Shown here: one piece after another, positions 17,128 to 26,883 of the stretch
How the letters are laid out: the number at the start of each line of letters is the position of its first letter
Numbering within the stretch: position 1 is the stretch's first letter
Source of the DNA: Verrucosispora sp. NA02020
GTDB taxonomy: Bacteria > Actinomycetota > Actinomycetes > Mycobacteriales > Micromonosporaceae
Length of the DNA stretch: 64,000 nucleotides
Reading direction: 5' to 3'
Assembly (NCBI RefSeq): GCF_013364215.1
Contig: NZ_CP054923.1
Coordinates: forward strand, 4,216,001-4,280,000
Notes under the pieces: model-generated
Seen by the model: the letters and a program-made list of their open reading frames with translations, nothing else
Database searches by the model: none
What the model was told of the DNA's origin: nothing
Made by a program: the position numbers and the translations under genes

Positions 17128-18930
17128 TCACGGTAGGCGTCCGGGACGCCCGGCTGCCGGCCGATCGGTGGAATCCGCGTCGACCACCGTCCGGGCGTCG
17201 TCCGGCAACCGGCGGGTCCGGCCCTGCCGGTCCAGCAGCTCCAGCAGCGGCACCGCCACCCGGCGGGTGGTGTCCAGGGCCTGCCGGGCGGCACTGAGCG
17301 TGAACGGCTGCGGCAACGCGGCGAGCACCCGCACCGCCTGCTGCGGCGCGCCGGGCAGCAGCAGCACGTTGCCGGTCAGGCGCAGCAGCGCGCCGGCCCG
17401 TACCGCCGCGCCGATCTCGCGGACCCCGAGCCCGACGGCGGCCAGCCGGTCGGCGTCCGGAGCCCGGAACGGGTACGCCGCGAAGTCGTCGCGGACCAAC
17501 GCCACCGCGCGGGCCACCGGCTCCGGCAGCGGATCAGCCCCGGCCGCGCCGACCCGACCGGCGGCCAGCCGCAGCGGCGCCCGCACCAGCGCCTCGACCA
17601 GCACCCGGTCGGGCAGGTCGAGCTGCCGGCGCAGCACCTCCACCGGGGCGCCCGCCTCCAGGGGATGCTCCCGGGAGTACCGGGTCACCGCCTCGGTGAG
17701 CCGCGCGGTCAGCCGCGCCCAGTGCTCCGGATCGGCCAGCCAGTCCCCCGCCACCGGGGCGACGTGCACCGGCACACCCGCGCGGGCCAGGTCCCCGGCC
17801 CGCACCAGGCCGCGTCGCCGCAGTTCACCGGCGAGGTCCGGCCGACCGTCCAGGGTGGCCAACACCGCCGCCCGGGCCGCCGCCGCGCCCCGCCGCCGCA
17901 ACGGCGGCGGCAGCACGTCCAGGACGGTCACCCCACCGACGACGTGGTGGCGGCCCGGGTCGCGCAGCAACGCCCGGTCGCCGACGAGCAGCGGCACCGG
18001 ACGCCCCAACCGCAACCGGACGGTGTCGCCGCCCAGCGGACGCACCCGCACCGGCACGGCCGCCGCACCCACGTGCAGGGTCAGCGTGGCCGGCAGCTCG
18101 GCCACCGGGTCGCCGGCCAGCCGCACGTCGACCAGGTCGGTGGACCGGAACCGACCCGGGGTGAGCAACGCGTCGCCGCGCGCGACCCGGTCCCGGGACA
18201 CCCCGCGCAGGTTGACCGCCACCCGGGCCACCGGGTCGACGGCGTCGCGGGCCTCGCCCAGGCGGTGCAGGCCCCGTACCCGCACCAGGTCACCGGTGCC
18301 GGCCAGTTCCAGCTCGTCACCGACCCGCAACCGGCCCACGCCGAGGGTGCCGGTGACCACCGTGCCGCTGCCGCGCACCGTGAAATGACGGTCGACCCAG
18401 AGCCGCACCGGCGCCGCGTGGTCGGCGGACGGCACGCGGGCAGCCAACCGGTCCAACGCGGCACGCAGCTCGGGCAGGCCGACACCGGTGACCCCGCTGA
18501 CCACCACCGACTCCACCGCGCCCAGGGTGGTGGAGGCCAGCTCGGCCCGGGCGCGCGCCAGCGCCGGACCCGGATCGGCCAGGTCCGCGCGGGTCACCAC
18601 GAGCAGGCCGTACGCGACGCCGAGCGCGTCCAGGGCGGCCAGGTGCTCGGCGGACTGGGGCATCCAACCCTCGTCGGCGGCGACGACCATCACGGCGGCG
18701 GGCACCGGGCCCACCCCGGCCAGCATGTTCGGCACGAACCGTTCGTGCCCGGGTACGTCCACGAAGGCGACGACGGCCCCGGACGGCAACGTGGTCCAGG
18801 CGAAGCCCAGGTCGATGGTCATGCCCCGACGGCGTTCCTCCGCCCACCGGTCCGGTTCCATCCCGGTCAACGCCCGCACCAGCGTCGACTTGCCGTGGTC
18901 GACGTGCCCGGCGGTGGCCACCACCAGCAT
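17128..18930 (-). CDS. selB: Selenocysteine-specific elongation factor SelB
   Basis: 600-residue GTPase that delivers Sec-tRNA(Sec) to the ribosome at UGA codons marked by a SECIS hairpin. GTPase motifs are complete: GHVDHGKST (about 7-15), DVPGHERF, and TRAD as the NKxD equivalent. EF-Tu-like beta domains follow (VRLWVDRHFTVRGSGTVVTG), and the C-terminal third is the winged-helix SECIS-binding region. ATG 18930 is two bases after the selA stop. It serves the Sec codon of fdhA in the same cluster. The last two hundred residues are Ala/Arg/Leu-rich, typical of actinobacterial SelB. Confidence 0.96.
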   Translation of the reverse strand: MLVVATAGHVDHGKSTLVRALTGMEPDRWAEERRRGMTIDLGFAWTTLPSGAVVAFVDVPGHERFVPNMLAGVGPVPAAVMVVAADEGWMPQSAEHLAALDALGVAYGLLVVTRADLADPGPALARARAELASTTLGAVESVVVSGVTGVGLPELRAALDRLAARVPSADHAAPVRLWVDRHFTVRGSGTVVTGTLGVGRLRVGDELELAGTGDLVRVRGLHRLGEARDAVDPVARVAVNLRGVSRDRVARGDALLTPGRFRSTDLVDVRLAGDPVAELPATLTLHVGAAAVPVRVRPLGGDTVRLRLGRPVPLLVGDRALLRDPGRHHVVGGVTVLDVLPPPLRRRGAAAARAAVLATLDGRPDLAGELRRRGLVRAGDLARAGVPVHVAPVAGDWLADPEHWARLTARLTEAVTRYSREHPLEAGAPVEVLRRQLDLPDRVLVEALVRAPLRLAAGRVGAAGADPLPEPVARAVALVRDDFAAYPFRAPDADRLAAVGLGVREIGAAVRAGALLRLTGNVLLLPGAPQQAVRVLAALPQPFTLSAARQALDTTRRVAVPLLELLDRQGRTRRLPDDARTVVDADSTDRPAAGRPGRLP

Positions 18931-18932
18931 GG

Positions 18933-20237
18933 TCAGTCGCCGCCCGGGACGGCGAGCACGGCGGCGCGGACCGTCGGGTCGGCGTGCTCCGGCACGCACC
19001 GCAGGTCCAACAGCAGCCGGCCCCGCGCCACCCGGCCGAGCACCGGCGGCTCACCGGTGCGCAGCGGTGCGGCGTAGCGCTCCGGCAGGCTCAACGCCCA
19101 CGAGTCCAGCTCCACGCCGGGAGCACCGCCACCGCCCACCACCGCCGCCGACGGCACCACGTCGGCCTTACGACCCTCGGCGGCCAGGGCGTCCCGCAGC
19201 CGCTCGGTCCGGGCCCGCAGCAGCGCCGCGTCGGCGTGCAGGGCCGTCCGGGTGGGCGTGGCCGGATCGCCGAGGGTGGCGGCGAGCGCGGCCAGCGTCA
19301 GCTTGTCCACCCGCAGCGCCCGGGCCAGCGGAGACCGCCGCAGCCGCTCCACCAGTGCGGCCGAGCCCAGCAGCAGCCCGGCCTGCGGGCCACCCAGCAG
19401 CTTGTCGCCGCTGGCGGTGACCAGGTCCGCCCCGGCCCGCAGGGTCGTCGCCGCGTCCGGCTCGTCGGGCAGCAGCGGGTCGGGCGCGAGCAGCCCCGAC
19501 CCGATGTCCACCACCACCGGTACGCCGAGCGCGGCCAACCGCCGGACCGGCACCGCCGACGTGAAACCGGTGACCCGGAAGTTCGACGGGTGCACCTTGA
19601 GCACGAAACCGGTGCGGGGACCGATCGCGGCGGCGTAGTCGGCCGGCGTGGTGCGGTTGGTGGTGCCGACCTCCCGTAGCCGCGCCCCGGTGCTGGTCAA
19701 CAGGTCCGGCAGGCGGAACCCGTCCCCGATCTCGACCAGCTCGCCCCGGCTCACCACGATCTCGGCGTCGGCGGCCAGCACGGTGGCGGCCAGCACCAGA
19801 GCGGCGGCACCGTTGTTGACCACGTGCACCGCCTCGGCCTCCGGCACGGCGGCGGCGAGCGCGTCGACGGCGTCGCGACCCCGCCGGGCACGTCGGCCCG
19901 TACCCAGATCCATCTCGACGTCGGTGTGCCCGGCGGCGGCGACCACGGCGGCCACCGCCGCGTCGGAGAGGGCGGCCCGCCCGAGGTTGGTGTGCAGCAG
20001 CACACCGGTGGCGTTGAGCACGGCACGCGGGGCCGCCGACGGCAGCGCGGCCAGCGCCTCGACGGCGACCGCCTCGGGGGTGATCTCACCGCGCCGGGCC
20101 CGGTCCTGCGCCTGCCGGACGGCGACCTTCACCCGCTCCCGACCCAGGGCGGCGGCGGCCACGACCAGCCGGGGATCGGCCAGCAGCGCGTCGGTACGCG
20201 GCACCCGGCGGCGCGGGTCGGCGACGCCGTCGCCCAT
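18933..20237 (-). CDS. selA: L-seryl-tRNA(Sec) selenium transferase
   Basis: 434-residue PLP enzyme that converts Ser-tRNA(Sec) to Sec-tRNA(Sec) with selenophosphate. Typical blocks: NATGVLLHTNLGRAALS, VVNNGAAALVLA, RGELVEIGDGFRLP, and the PLP Lys in TASGDKLLGGPQAGLLLG (about 285-302). Normal length. ATG 20237 lies just downstream of tRNA-Sec. selD (selenophosphate synthase) is not in this window and must lie elsewhere. Confidence 0.97.
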   Translation of the reverse strand: MGDGVADPRRRVPRTDALLADPRLVVAAAALGRERVKVAVRQAQDRARRGEITPEAVAVEALAALPSAAPRAVLNATGVLLHTNLGRAALSDAAVAAVVAAAGHTDVEMDLGTGRRARRGRDAVDALAAAVPEAEAVHVVNNGAAALVLAATVLAADAEIVVSRGELVEIGDGFRLPDLLTSTGARLREVGTTNRTTPADYAAAIGPRTGFVLKVHPSNFRVTGFTSAVPVRRLAALGVPVVVDIGSGLLAPDPLLPDEPDAATTLRAGADLVTASGDKLLGGPQAGLLLGSAALVERLRRSPLARALRVDKLTLAALAATLGDPATPTRTALHADAALLRARTERLRDALAAEGRKADVVPSAAVVGGGGAPGVELDSWALSLPERYAAPLRTGEPPVLGRVARGRLLLDLRCVPEHADPTVRAAVLAVPGGD

Positions 20238-20257
20238 CGCGTCATCTCCTCACCGTG

Positions 20258-20353
20258 TGGCGGAGACGGACGGGAATCGAACCCGCCTGGCCCGGATCCC
20301 GGACCACACCGGTGTTGAAGACCGGGAGGGGCACCAGCCGCCTGAACGCCTCC
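20258..20353 (-). tRNA. selC: tRNA-Sec (anticodon UCA)
   Basis: 96 nt including the encoded CCA. The 5' strand GGAGGCG (20353-20347) pairs with CGTCTCC near 20268-20262, then discriminator G and CCA (20260-20258). The anticodon arm is CCGGTC-TTCAA-CACCGG, giving UCA; the long variable arm and the T-arm GGCGGGTTCGATTCCCGTC are clear. It lies between selA and the formate dehydrogenase gamma gene, on the same strand, and is probably cut out of a longer transcript. Confidence 0.95.
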
Positions 20354-20407
20354 ACCCAGCATTGGATCACAGCACCCACCCGGCCGTACGGCCGAGTCGG
20401 CACCCGA

Positions 20408-21478
20408 TCACCGCCCGGCCGTCGCCTCACCGGCGCGCCGTGCCAGACGCTCCCGCTGCGGCAGCACCGTGTACTTCGGATCCCGGGCCGAGGCCACCCC
20501 CGCGTGGAACACCCCGAAGCGGGTCGCCACCGACGCGGCCAGCAACGCCGCGCCGGAGGCCGCCGACAGCACCCGGCTGCGGGCACCCACCAGCGCCCCG
20601 GCCACCCCGGCCACGGTCAACGCCCGCCCGACCCGCAGCAACCGGCCGCCGCGACCCGTGCGGTACGGCTCGCCGAGCAACCCCGACCGGGTCTCCAACC
20701 GGTGCGCGCCGACCAACTCCAGAGCGGCACCGGCCACCGCCATCCGCCGCGCCGGACCCGCCTGCGCGGGCGGCACGGCGAGCAGCCCCACCCCGGCACC
20801 GCTGGCCAGGGCGCTGCCGGCGAAGACGAACGGCAGGTGCGGGTACGCCTCGTGCCACGACGGCACGGCCGTGTCCGCCAGCAGCACCGCCGTGTACGTG
20901 CCCAGGGCCGGTGCGGTCGCCGCGGCGGCCAGCCCGGCGGCGTGCCCCACCGGCGGCAGCACCCGACGGACCAGCCCCAGCGGACCGCGCTCGGGCAGCA
21001 GCGGTGCCGCCTCGGCGATCGCGGCCAACCCGGCGGCCGGACCGTACGCGCTCAGGATCCAGGTCCCCACCGACATCGGCGACGTCGGCTTCGCCACCCG
21101 CAGCATGTGGTGGAACCGCTCCGGCCGTCCCAGGTCCTTGACCAGCAGGCCCGCGCTGGCGGTGACCGCGACCAGCGCGGCGACCCGGCCGACGCGCCGC
21201 AGCGCCGGCCGACCGGTCACCTGCCCGCCCGCCGCCAGCAGCGACGAACCGGCGGCCAGCCCACCGGTGAACAGGTACGCGGCGATCTCCCAGGTCCACA
21301 CCGGCGGTTTCAGGATCGGTCGGCCGTAGTAGGAGCGGAACTCCGCCCGGGGCACCGCCAACTCCTCGCCGCCACGTCCGCCGCGGCGACCGCCGGTGCG
21401 GTCGTCGGTGCGGCCGTCGGCCGCCTGGTCGCGGAAGCGACGGAACCGGTCACCCACCTCCGGCTCGCGGGGGGTCAC
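20408..21478 (-). CDS. Formate dehydrogenase membrane subunit (NrfD/PsrC-like)
   Basis: 356 residues with eight or so membrane helices, of the NrfD/polysulfide reductase type (PVWTWEIAAYLFTGGLAAGSSLL near 70-92, then KDLGRPERFHHMLRVAKPTSPMSVGTW). These subunits carry electrons from the iron-sulfur subunit to quinone. The GTG at 21478 overlaps the stop of the iron-sulfur subunit gene (GTGA). The N-terminal 55 residues are Arg/Gly/Asp-rich and cytoplasmic. Its family is NrfD rather than the cytochrome b of E. coli FdnI. Confidence 0.92.
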   Translation of the reverse strand: MTPREPEVGDRFRRFRDQAADGRTDDRTGGRRGGRGGEELAVPRAEFRSYYGRPILKPPVWTWEIAAYLFTGGLAAGSSLLAAGGQVTGRPALRRVGRVAALVAVTASAGLLVKDLGRPERFHHMLRVAKPTSPMSVGTWILSAYGPAAGLAAIAEAAPLLPERGPLGLVRRVLPPVGHAAGLAAAATAPALGTYTAVLLADTAVPSWHEAYPHLPFVFAGSALASGAGVGLLAVPPAQAGPARRMAVAGAALELVGAHRLETRSGLLGEPYRTGRGGRLLRVGRALTVAGVAGALVGARSRVLSAASGAALLAASVATRFGVFHAGVASARDPKYTVLPQRERLARRAGEATAGR

Positions 21479-22548
21479 CGCCGACCACCGAGGAACGCGC
21501 CCACCGCCACCGCCGCCATCGCCAGCGCGGCGACCCCGGCACGCTGCCACATTCTCGGCAGATCCCGGGTCGTGACCTGCGGATCCGGTGGCAGGCCGTA
21601 CACCTCCGGTTCGTCCAGAAGCAGGAAGAACGCGCCGTCACCACCGACGCCGTCGGCCGGGTCGTGACCGTAGAGCCGTGCCTCGGGAGTCCCCCGCTCG
21701 TGCAGCGTGGCGACCCGGGCGGCGGCCCGTTCCCGCAACTCGTCGAGCGGACCGTACTGGATCGACTCCGTCGGGCACGCCTGCGCGCAGGCCGGTGTCA
21801 GGCCGGCACCGATCCGGTCGTAGCACAGCGTGCACTTCCACACCCGGCCGTCGTCGACCCGCCGGTCGATGACGCCGTACGGGCAGGCCGAGACGCAGTA
21901 CCCGCAGCCGTTGCAGATGTCCTCCTGGACCACCACCGTGCCGAACTCGGTGCGGAACAGCGACCCGGTCGGACAGACGTCCAGGCAGGCCGCGTGGGTG
22001 CAGTGCTTGCACACGTCGGACATCATCAGCCAGCGGAAGTCCGACCGGCCCTCCGCACTGCCGGTACGCCCCGGCGGCCCGGCGGCGGGCATGCCCAGGA
22101 ACTCGGTCATCCGGGCGGCGACCGCCGGATCACCCGGCGGCAGCCCCGGATCGGTGCCGGTCGCGTGGCTCGTGTCGGTCGGGCTGCCGGTGCCGGCGGC
22201 GGTCGCCGCCGAGGCGGCGCTGACCGGGTCGCCGGTCGGCGTGCCGGCGAAGGGCGCGTCGTGGTGCCCGGCCGGACGAGGCTGCTCCACGAAGGCCACG
22301 TGCCGCCAGGAGTTCGCGGTCAACGCGCCGGTGTTGTCGTAGGACATGCCGAGCAGGTCCAGGCCGGAGGCCGGCACCCCGTTCCACTCCTTGCAGGCCA
22401 CCTCGCACGCCTTGCAGCCGATGCAGACGCTGGTGTCGGTGAAGAAACCCATCCGTGGGGGCGCGTCGACCCAGCCGGACGCCGACGCCGGCTGGTACTC
22501 CTGCCCCGACGTCGCGGACGGGCCCGCCCGGTGCTGCGGGTCGACCAT
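21475..22548 (-). CDS. Formate dehydrogenase iron-sulfur subunit
   Basis: 357 residues with four 4Fe-4S motifs: CIGCKACEVAC, CKHCTHAACLDVCP, CNGCGYCVSACP, and CTLCYDRIG...CAQACP. One hydrophobic helix near the C-terminus (GVAALAMAAVAVGAFLGG) anchors it. A Ala/Gly/Thr/Pro-rich insert of about 65 residues (about 95-160) separates the first motif from the rest, longer than in E. coli FdnH. The ATG overlaps the fdhA stop (TGATG). It links the molybdopterin subunit to the NrfD-like quinone site. Confidence 0.95.
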   Translation of the reverse strand: MVDPQHRAGPSATSGQEYQPASASGWVDAPPRMGFFTDTSVCIGCKACEVACKEWNGVPASGLDLLGMSYDNTGALTANSWRHVAFVEQPRPAGHHDAPFAGTPTGDPVSAASAATAAGTGSPTDTSHATGTDPGLPPGDPAVAARMTEFLGMPAAGPPGRTGSAEGRSDFRWLMMSDVCKHCTHAACLDVCPTGSLFRTEFGTVVVQEDICNGCGYCVSACPYGVIDRRVDDGRVWKCTLCYDRIGAGLTPACAQACPTESIQYGPLDELRERAAARVATLHERGTPEARLYGHDPADGVGGDGAFFLLLDEPEVYGLPPDPQVTTRDLPRMWQRAGVAALAMAAVAVGAFLGGRR

Positions 22549-25500
22549 CAGTGCGTCCCCTCCTCGTCGTCGGCCCCGGCGGACGTGGTCGGCACGCCGG
22601 GGGTGACCGCCGGCGGGGTACGGCCCGGCACGATGCCGGCCCGGTCACCGTAGTCGCGGACCAGCTCGCGCAGGGCCGCTCCGGTGGGACGCCGCCCCGG
22701 ACGCACGTCACACGTGCCGATCTTGCTCTCCTGGATCAGCACGTTCGGGTCCAGGGTGATGCCGAACAGGTCGTTGGCCGAGTCCCCGGTGACCAGCCCC
22801 TCGTACCCGAAGTGGTACGGCAGCCAGAGCTGGTGGATCACCCGCCCGTCCACCCGCAACGGCACGATGCGGTCGGTGACCAGCACCTTCGCCTCGATCA
22901 CCGCACGGGAGGTGACCAGGTGCGCCCACCCCAGATGGGTCAGCCCGACCAGGTCGGCCAACTCCGGCGACACCTCCACGAACATCTCCGGCTGCAACTC
23001 CGCAAGCGGCCGTACGGTGCGGCTCATCCCACCCGCCGTGTGGTGCTCGGTCAGCCGGCTGACCGTGAACACGTACGGGAAGACCTGACTGTGCGGCGCG
23101 GGTGGACTCGGGTTCGTCGGGTTGACCGGATGCGCGTACGTCTTGCGGGTCGGGTTGGCCTGCTGCGCGTAGAGCGGATTACGCACCGGCGACTCGGCCG
23201 GCTCGTAGTGGGTCGGCAACGGCCCGTCCAGCACACCGCTCGGCGCGTACAACCAGCCCTTCCCGTCGGACTGCATGACGAACGGGTCGTCCCCGGCCAA
23301 CGCCTCCGGACCGGTGGCGCCCTCCGGCGGCTGGTACGACGGCGGTTTCGTCACCTCGAAGTCCGGCACGTCGCGACCGGTCCAGCGGCCCGCCTCGGCG
23401 TCCCACCACACGTAGCGCTTCCGCTCGCTCCACGGTCGCCCCTGCGGATCCGCCGACGCCCGGTTGTAGAGCAGACGCCGGTTCGCCGGCCACGCCCACC
23501 CCCACTCGGCGGCCACCCAGTCCTGCTCGTGACCGGGCCGCCGCCGCGCCGCCTGGTTCACCCCGTCGGCGTACACACCGGTGTAGATCCAACAGCCCAC
23601 CGCGGTCGTACCGTCGTCGCGGGCCTCGGTGAACGCGGACAGCGGGCGGCCCGTCGTGGTGTCGTACCCGTTGATCTCCCGCAGCACCGCCTCGGCGTCC
23701 GGCTCGTCGCGCGGGCCGTGCGTGGGGTAGTCCCACGCCAGGTCCAGCAGCGCCCGGTCGCGCGGCAACGACGACCCGGCCAGCTTCTCCCGCAACCGAC
23801 GCCCCAGGTGATAGAAGAACCACAGCTCGGAGCGGGCGTCGTCGGGCGGCTCGACCGCCTTTTCCCGCCACTGCACCAGCCGCTGGGTCTGGGTGAACGT
23901 GCCCTCCTTCTCCACGTGCGAGGCGGCGGGCAGGAAGAACACCTCGGTGCGGCACTCCTGCGGCACGATCTCCCCGGTGGCGACCTCCGGACCCCGCTGC
24001 CAGAAGGTCGCACTCTCGATCATGAAGAGGTCGCGGACCACCAGCCAGTCCAGGTTCGCCATGCCGAGCCGCTGCGCCCGCCCGTGTGCCGACCCGACCG
24101 CCGGGTTCTGCCCGAGCAGGAAGTACCCCTTGATCTTGCCGTCGATCATGTCGAGCACCTGCTGGTAGGTGCCGTGGTCCCCGGTCAGCCGAGGCAGGTA
24201 GCCGTAACAGAAGTCGTTCTCCGGCGTCGCCGCGTCCCCCCAGTACGCCTTCAGCAGACTCGCCGCGTACGCGCGGGCGTTGCCCCAGAAGCCCTTCTGC
24301 CCCGGATGCCGGATGCCGTCCACCCAGTCGTCGAACGTCACGTGCTTGGCGTGGTGCGGCATCGGCAGATAGCCCGGCAGCAGGTTGAACAACGTCGGGA
24401 TGTCCGTCGACCCCTGGATGCTGGCGTGCCCACGCAACGCCAGCACCCCGCCGCCTGGACGGCCCACGTTGCCCAGCAGCAACTGGATGATCGCCCCGGT
24501 GCGGATGTACTGCACGCCGACGGTGTGCTGGGTCCACCCCACCGAGTAGATCAGGCACCCGGTCCGCTCCCGGCCCGAGTTCTCCGTCCACGCCCGCGCC
24601 AACTCCAGGAACCTCTCCCGGGGCAGGCCACACACCCGCTCCACCATCTCCGGGGTGTATCGGGCGAAGTGCCGCCTGAGGATCTGGTAGACGCAGCGCG
24701 GATGACGCAACGTCTCGTCCCGCTCCGACCGACCCGCCACCGGCGCACCGTGCGACTCGTGGCGCAGGCCGGCGGCGGTGTCCCGCTCGTCGGCGGTGCC
24801 GCCGCTGCCCGAGTCCTGCTCGTGGCCCGCGTACTGCCAACTGTCCTGCACGTAGCTGCCGCTCTCCGGGTCCCACCCGGAGAACAACCCCTCGGCGTCC
24901 TCGGCGTCGACGAAGTCGTCACTGACGATCGTCGCCGCGTTGGTGTACGCCAGCACGTACTCCCGGAAGTCCAACTCGTTGGCGAGGATGTGGTTGACCA
25001 CCGCACCCAGCAGCACGATGTCCGTACCCGCCCGGATCGGCAGGTACGCGTCGGCCACCGCGCTGGTCCGGGTGAACCGAGGATCGACGTGGAAGACCTT
25101 CGCCCCGCGCTTCTTCGCCTCCATCACCCACTGGAAGCCCACCGGATGGGCCTCGGCCATGTTCGAGCCCTGGATGACGATGACGTCAGCGTTCGCCACG
25201 TCCTGTTGGAAGACCGTCGCACCACCGCGACCGAAACTGGCCCCCAGACCGGGGACCGTGGCGGAGTGTCAAATCCGGGCCTGGTTCTCGATCTGCAACG
25301 CGCCCGCCGCGGTGAACAACTTCTTGATGAGGTAGTTCTCCTCGTTGTCCAACGTCGCCCCACCCAGGCTGGCGAAGCCCAGTGTGCGGTTCAACGGACG
25401 CCCCTGCGGGTCGACGTCCTCCCACGTCTGCGCCCGCGCCGCCAACACCCGGTCGGCGATCATGTCCAGCGCGGTGTCGAGGTCCAGGTCCTCCCACTCG

Positions 25501-25838
25501 GTCCCGTACGGCCGGCGGTACCGCACCGTCGTCTGCCGCAGCGGACTGGTCACCAGGCTCTTGCTGGCCGCGCCCTTCGGACAGAGCCGCCCCCGGGAGA
25601 TCGGGCTGTCCGGGTCGCCCTCGATCTGCGTCACCCGGCCGTCACGGACGAAGACACGCTGACCACACCCCACCGCGCAGTACGGGCAGACCGACCTGGC
25701 CACCTCGTCGGCGTCCTCGGTGCGGGCGGTGAGCCCGGCGCTGCGCGCCGACTGGGCGGCGGCACCACGGCCCAGCGGGTCGGTGCCGGTGAGCTGCCGG
25801 AACACCGGCCACCCCAGCAACACGTCCCGCAGTCCCAC
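22548..25838 (-). CDS. fdhA: Formate dehydrogenase catalytic subunit, selenocysteine-containing
   Basis: 1096 residues, oxidising formate to CO2 at a bis-MGD molybdenum or tungsten centre. Near the N-terminus a 4Fe-4S motif reads CPYCAVGCGQ...GRLCPKGA (about 51-90). The frame meets TGA at 25271-25269 (residue 190) in the context ENQARI-U-HSATV, exactly where Sec coordinates the metal, and a SECIS hairpin follows. Downstream the molybdopterin regions continue without a break (VIVIQGSNMAEAHPV, GHASIQGSTD, MPHHAKHVTFDDWVDG). There is no Tat signal, so it should face the cytoplasm. GTG 25838 has GAGGAGG upstream. Standard gene calling would split this into two genes. Confidence 0.97.
25239..25271 (-). 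promoter_or_regulatory. Bacterial SECIS element with Sec codon in fdhA
   Basis: The Sec TGA is at 25271-25269. Eleven nt later a hairpin starts: GGTCCCC (25257-25251), loop GGTCT (25250-25246), GGGGGCC (25245-25239), seven pairs with one G-T. Both the spacing and the GGUCU apical loop are those of the E. coli fdhF minimal SECIS recognised by SelB. It lies inside the coding sequence, so it is under codon and RNA constraint together. Confidence 0.93.
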
Positions 25839-25925
25839 GTCCGCCTCCTCGGTGCCCGCTCAGTCCTGACCTTAGGGCAGCGCCGGCGGGGCGGCGAGCG
25901 GGGCGGCAGAACCGGCCCGAACGGA

Positions 25926-25960
25926 CGCCGCCCCCGGCCCGTCACGGGCCGGGGGCGGCG
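25926..25960 (-). terminator. Strong hairpin upstream of fdhA
   Basis: Perfect 16-bp GC-only inverted repeat with loop TCA (arms 25926-25941 and 25945-25960). It lies about 90 nt upstream of the fdhA start, downstream of the lysozyme-like gene on the same strand. It is the last of three hairpins that should insulate the fdh promoter from that gene. Confidence 0.75.
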
Positions 25961-26136
25961 GTGGGTGTCGGTGTGCAGGTCGCCTCTCGGCGAGTGGCGC
26001 GACGCGGCTCCAGCCGAACGGTATTCCGCGACGGCATTTTAGGTGAGGCCCGGGGACACTGGATCACACCGACGCTCGGTACAACCGACCCACACCCTCC
26101 CTTGTTCCCCCTCCCCCACATCCCAACCCTGCTGTG

Positions 26137-26196
26137 TGTGTAAGGAAGGGCCCCCTGCTATCGCCTGGTGTATAGGAAGGGTCCCTTCCTCACATC
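26137..26196. repeat. Palindromic intergenic element, copy A
   Basis: Arms TGTGTAAGGAAGGG and CCCTTCCTCACA enclose about 32 nt; the 3' half also holds AGGAAGGG-T-CCCTTCCT, a palindrome by itself. The inner text CCTGCTATCGCCTGGTGTATAGGA is shared with copies C and D. It lies downstream of a lysozyme-like gene and upstream of fdh, where it can stop transcription on both strands. Confidence 0.8.
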
Positions 26197-26215
26197 TCTT
26201 CACGGAGAAGACGCT

Positions 26216-26248
26216 GCCGGCCGGTACCCGTGGTGGGTACCGGCCGGC
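26216..26248 (-). terminator. Terminator hairpin of the 26.3 kb lysozyme-like gene
   Basis: Perfect 14-bp stem, GCCGGCCGGTACCC / GGGTACCGGCCGGC, with loop GTGGT. It begins about 48 nt past the stop codon of the minus-strand gene. The same hairpin follows the paralogues at 32.9 kb (18 bp) and 56.7 kb (with one mismatch). Confidence 0.8.
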
Positions 26249-26295
26249 GGCGTTCTTGCTCCCCCTTGTGCGAGGAAAGTCTGTTCGGTGTGGGG

Positions 26296-26883
26296 TCAGC
26301 TGTTCCAGTGCTCGGCGACCAGATCAGCGGCCTGCTGCTCCCACTGGGCGTAGTGATCCGGGAACGCCGACACCTGCACCGTCTGGGCGGCGACGGTCAA
26401 CGGCATGTCCTCCCAGCCGTCGACCTGCTTCAAACCCTTCAGAAACGCCAGGGTCGAGTACTCGGGGTCGGTGATCTGCTCCACCGTGCCCCAACCACTG
26501 GACGGACGCTGCTGGAACAAACCCTGCGAATCATGATCGTTGCGGTCACCCAGATGACCCAGGTTCTCCAACTTCGACTCCTGAAACGCCGTACCGATCG
26601 CGATCACCGCGGCACGCTCGTCCATACCAGCCTTCTTCGTCGCCGCGATGATCGCCTTCGCGTTGCCGACCTGCTCATCGTCCAGATCGATACGCGACTG
26701 GGCACCCTGCACACCATGCGGAATCAGCTTGCCGCTGTCGGGCTTGTCCGCCTGCACCGCCACCAACGAACCAGCCGTGACGGGGGTGGCGTCCACCTGC
26801 CCGATCGGACCAGCGAACACACCACCGGCAAACGCGAGACCGGCAACACCGAGAACACTCTTACGCAACAGCTTCGAGTTCAT
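26296..26883 (-). CDS. Secreted lysozyme-fold (transglycosylase-like) protein, copy 1
   Basis: 195 residues: signal peptide (MNSKLLRKSVLGVAGLAFAG, cleavage near 25), a short spacer, then a lysozyme-like domain (about 60-195). Glu102 in GTAFQESKLENLGHLG sits where lytic transglycosylases keep the catalytic acid, followed by NDHDSQGLFQQRPSSGWGT (about 115-133). A role in peptidoglycan turnover is inferred; activity is not proven by sequence. ATG 26883 follows GGAGCTTGTG. Four ECF-type promoters lie upstream and three hairpins downstream. The protein is identical to the copy at 56699-57286. Confidence 0.85.
   Translation of the reverse strand: MNSKLLRKSVLGVAGLAFAGGVFAGPIGQVDATPVTAGSLVAVQADKPDSGKLIPHGVQGAQSRIDLDDEQVGNAKAIIAATKKAGMDERAAVIAIGTAFQESKLENLGHLGDRNDHDSQGLFQQRPSSGWGTVEQITDPEYSTLAFLKGLKQVDGWEDMPLTVAAQTVQVSAFPDHYAQWEQQAADLVAEHWNS

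Noticed and set aside
25269..25271. Internal stop in fdhA as a frameshift or pseudogene
   Set aside because: The TGA is in frame, at the known Sec site, with a SECIS hairpin at the right distance and sel genes nearby.
22455..26042. A plus-strand ORF of about 1195 codons opposite the formate dehydrogenase genes
   Set aside because: It is the antisense shadow of high-GC coding sequence, with Arg/His/Pro-rich text and no domain; the minus-strand genes explain the region.
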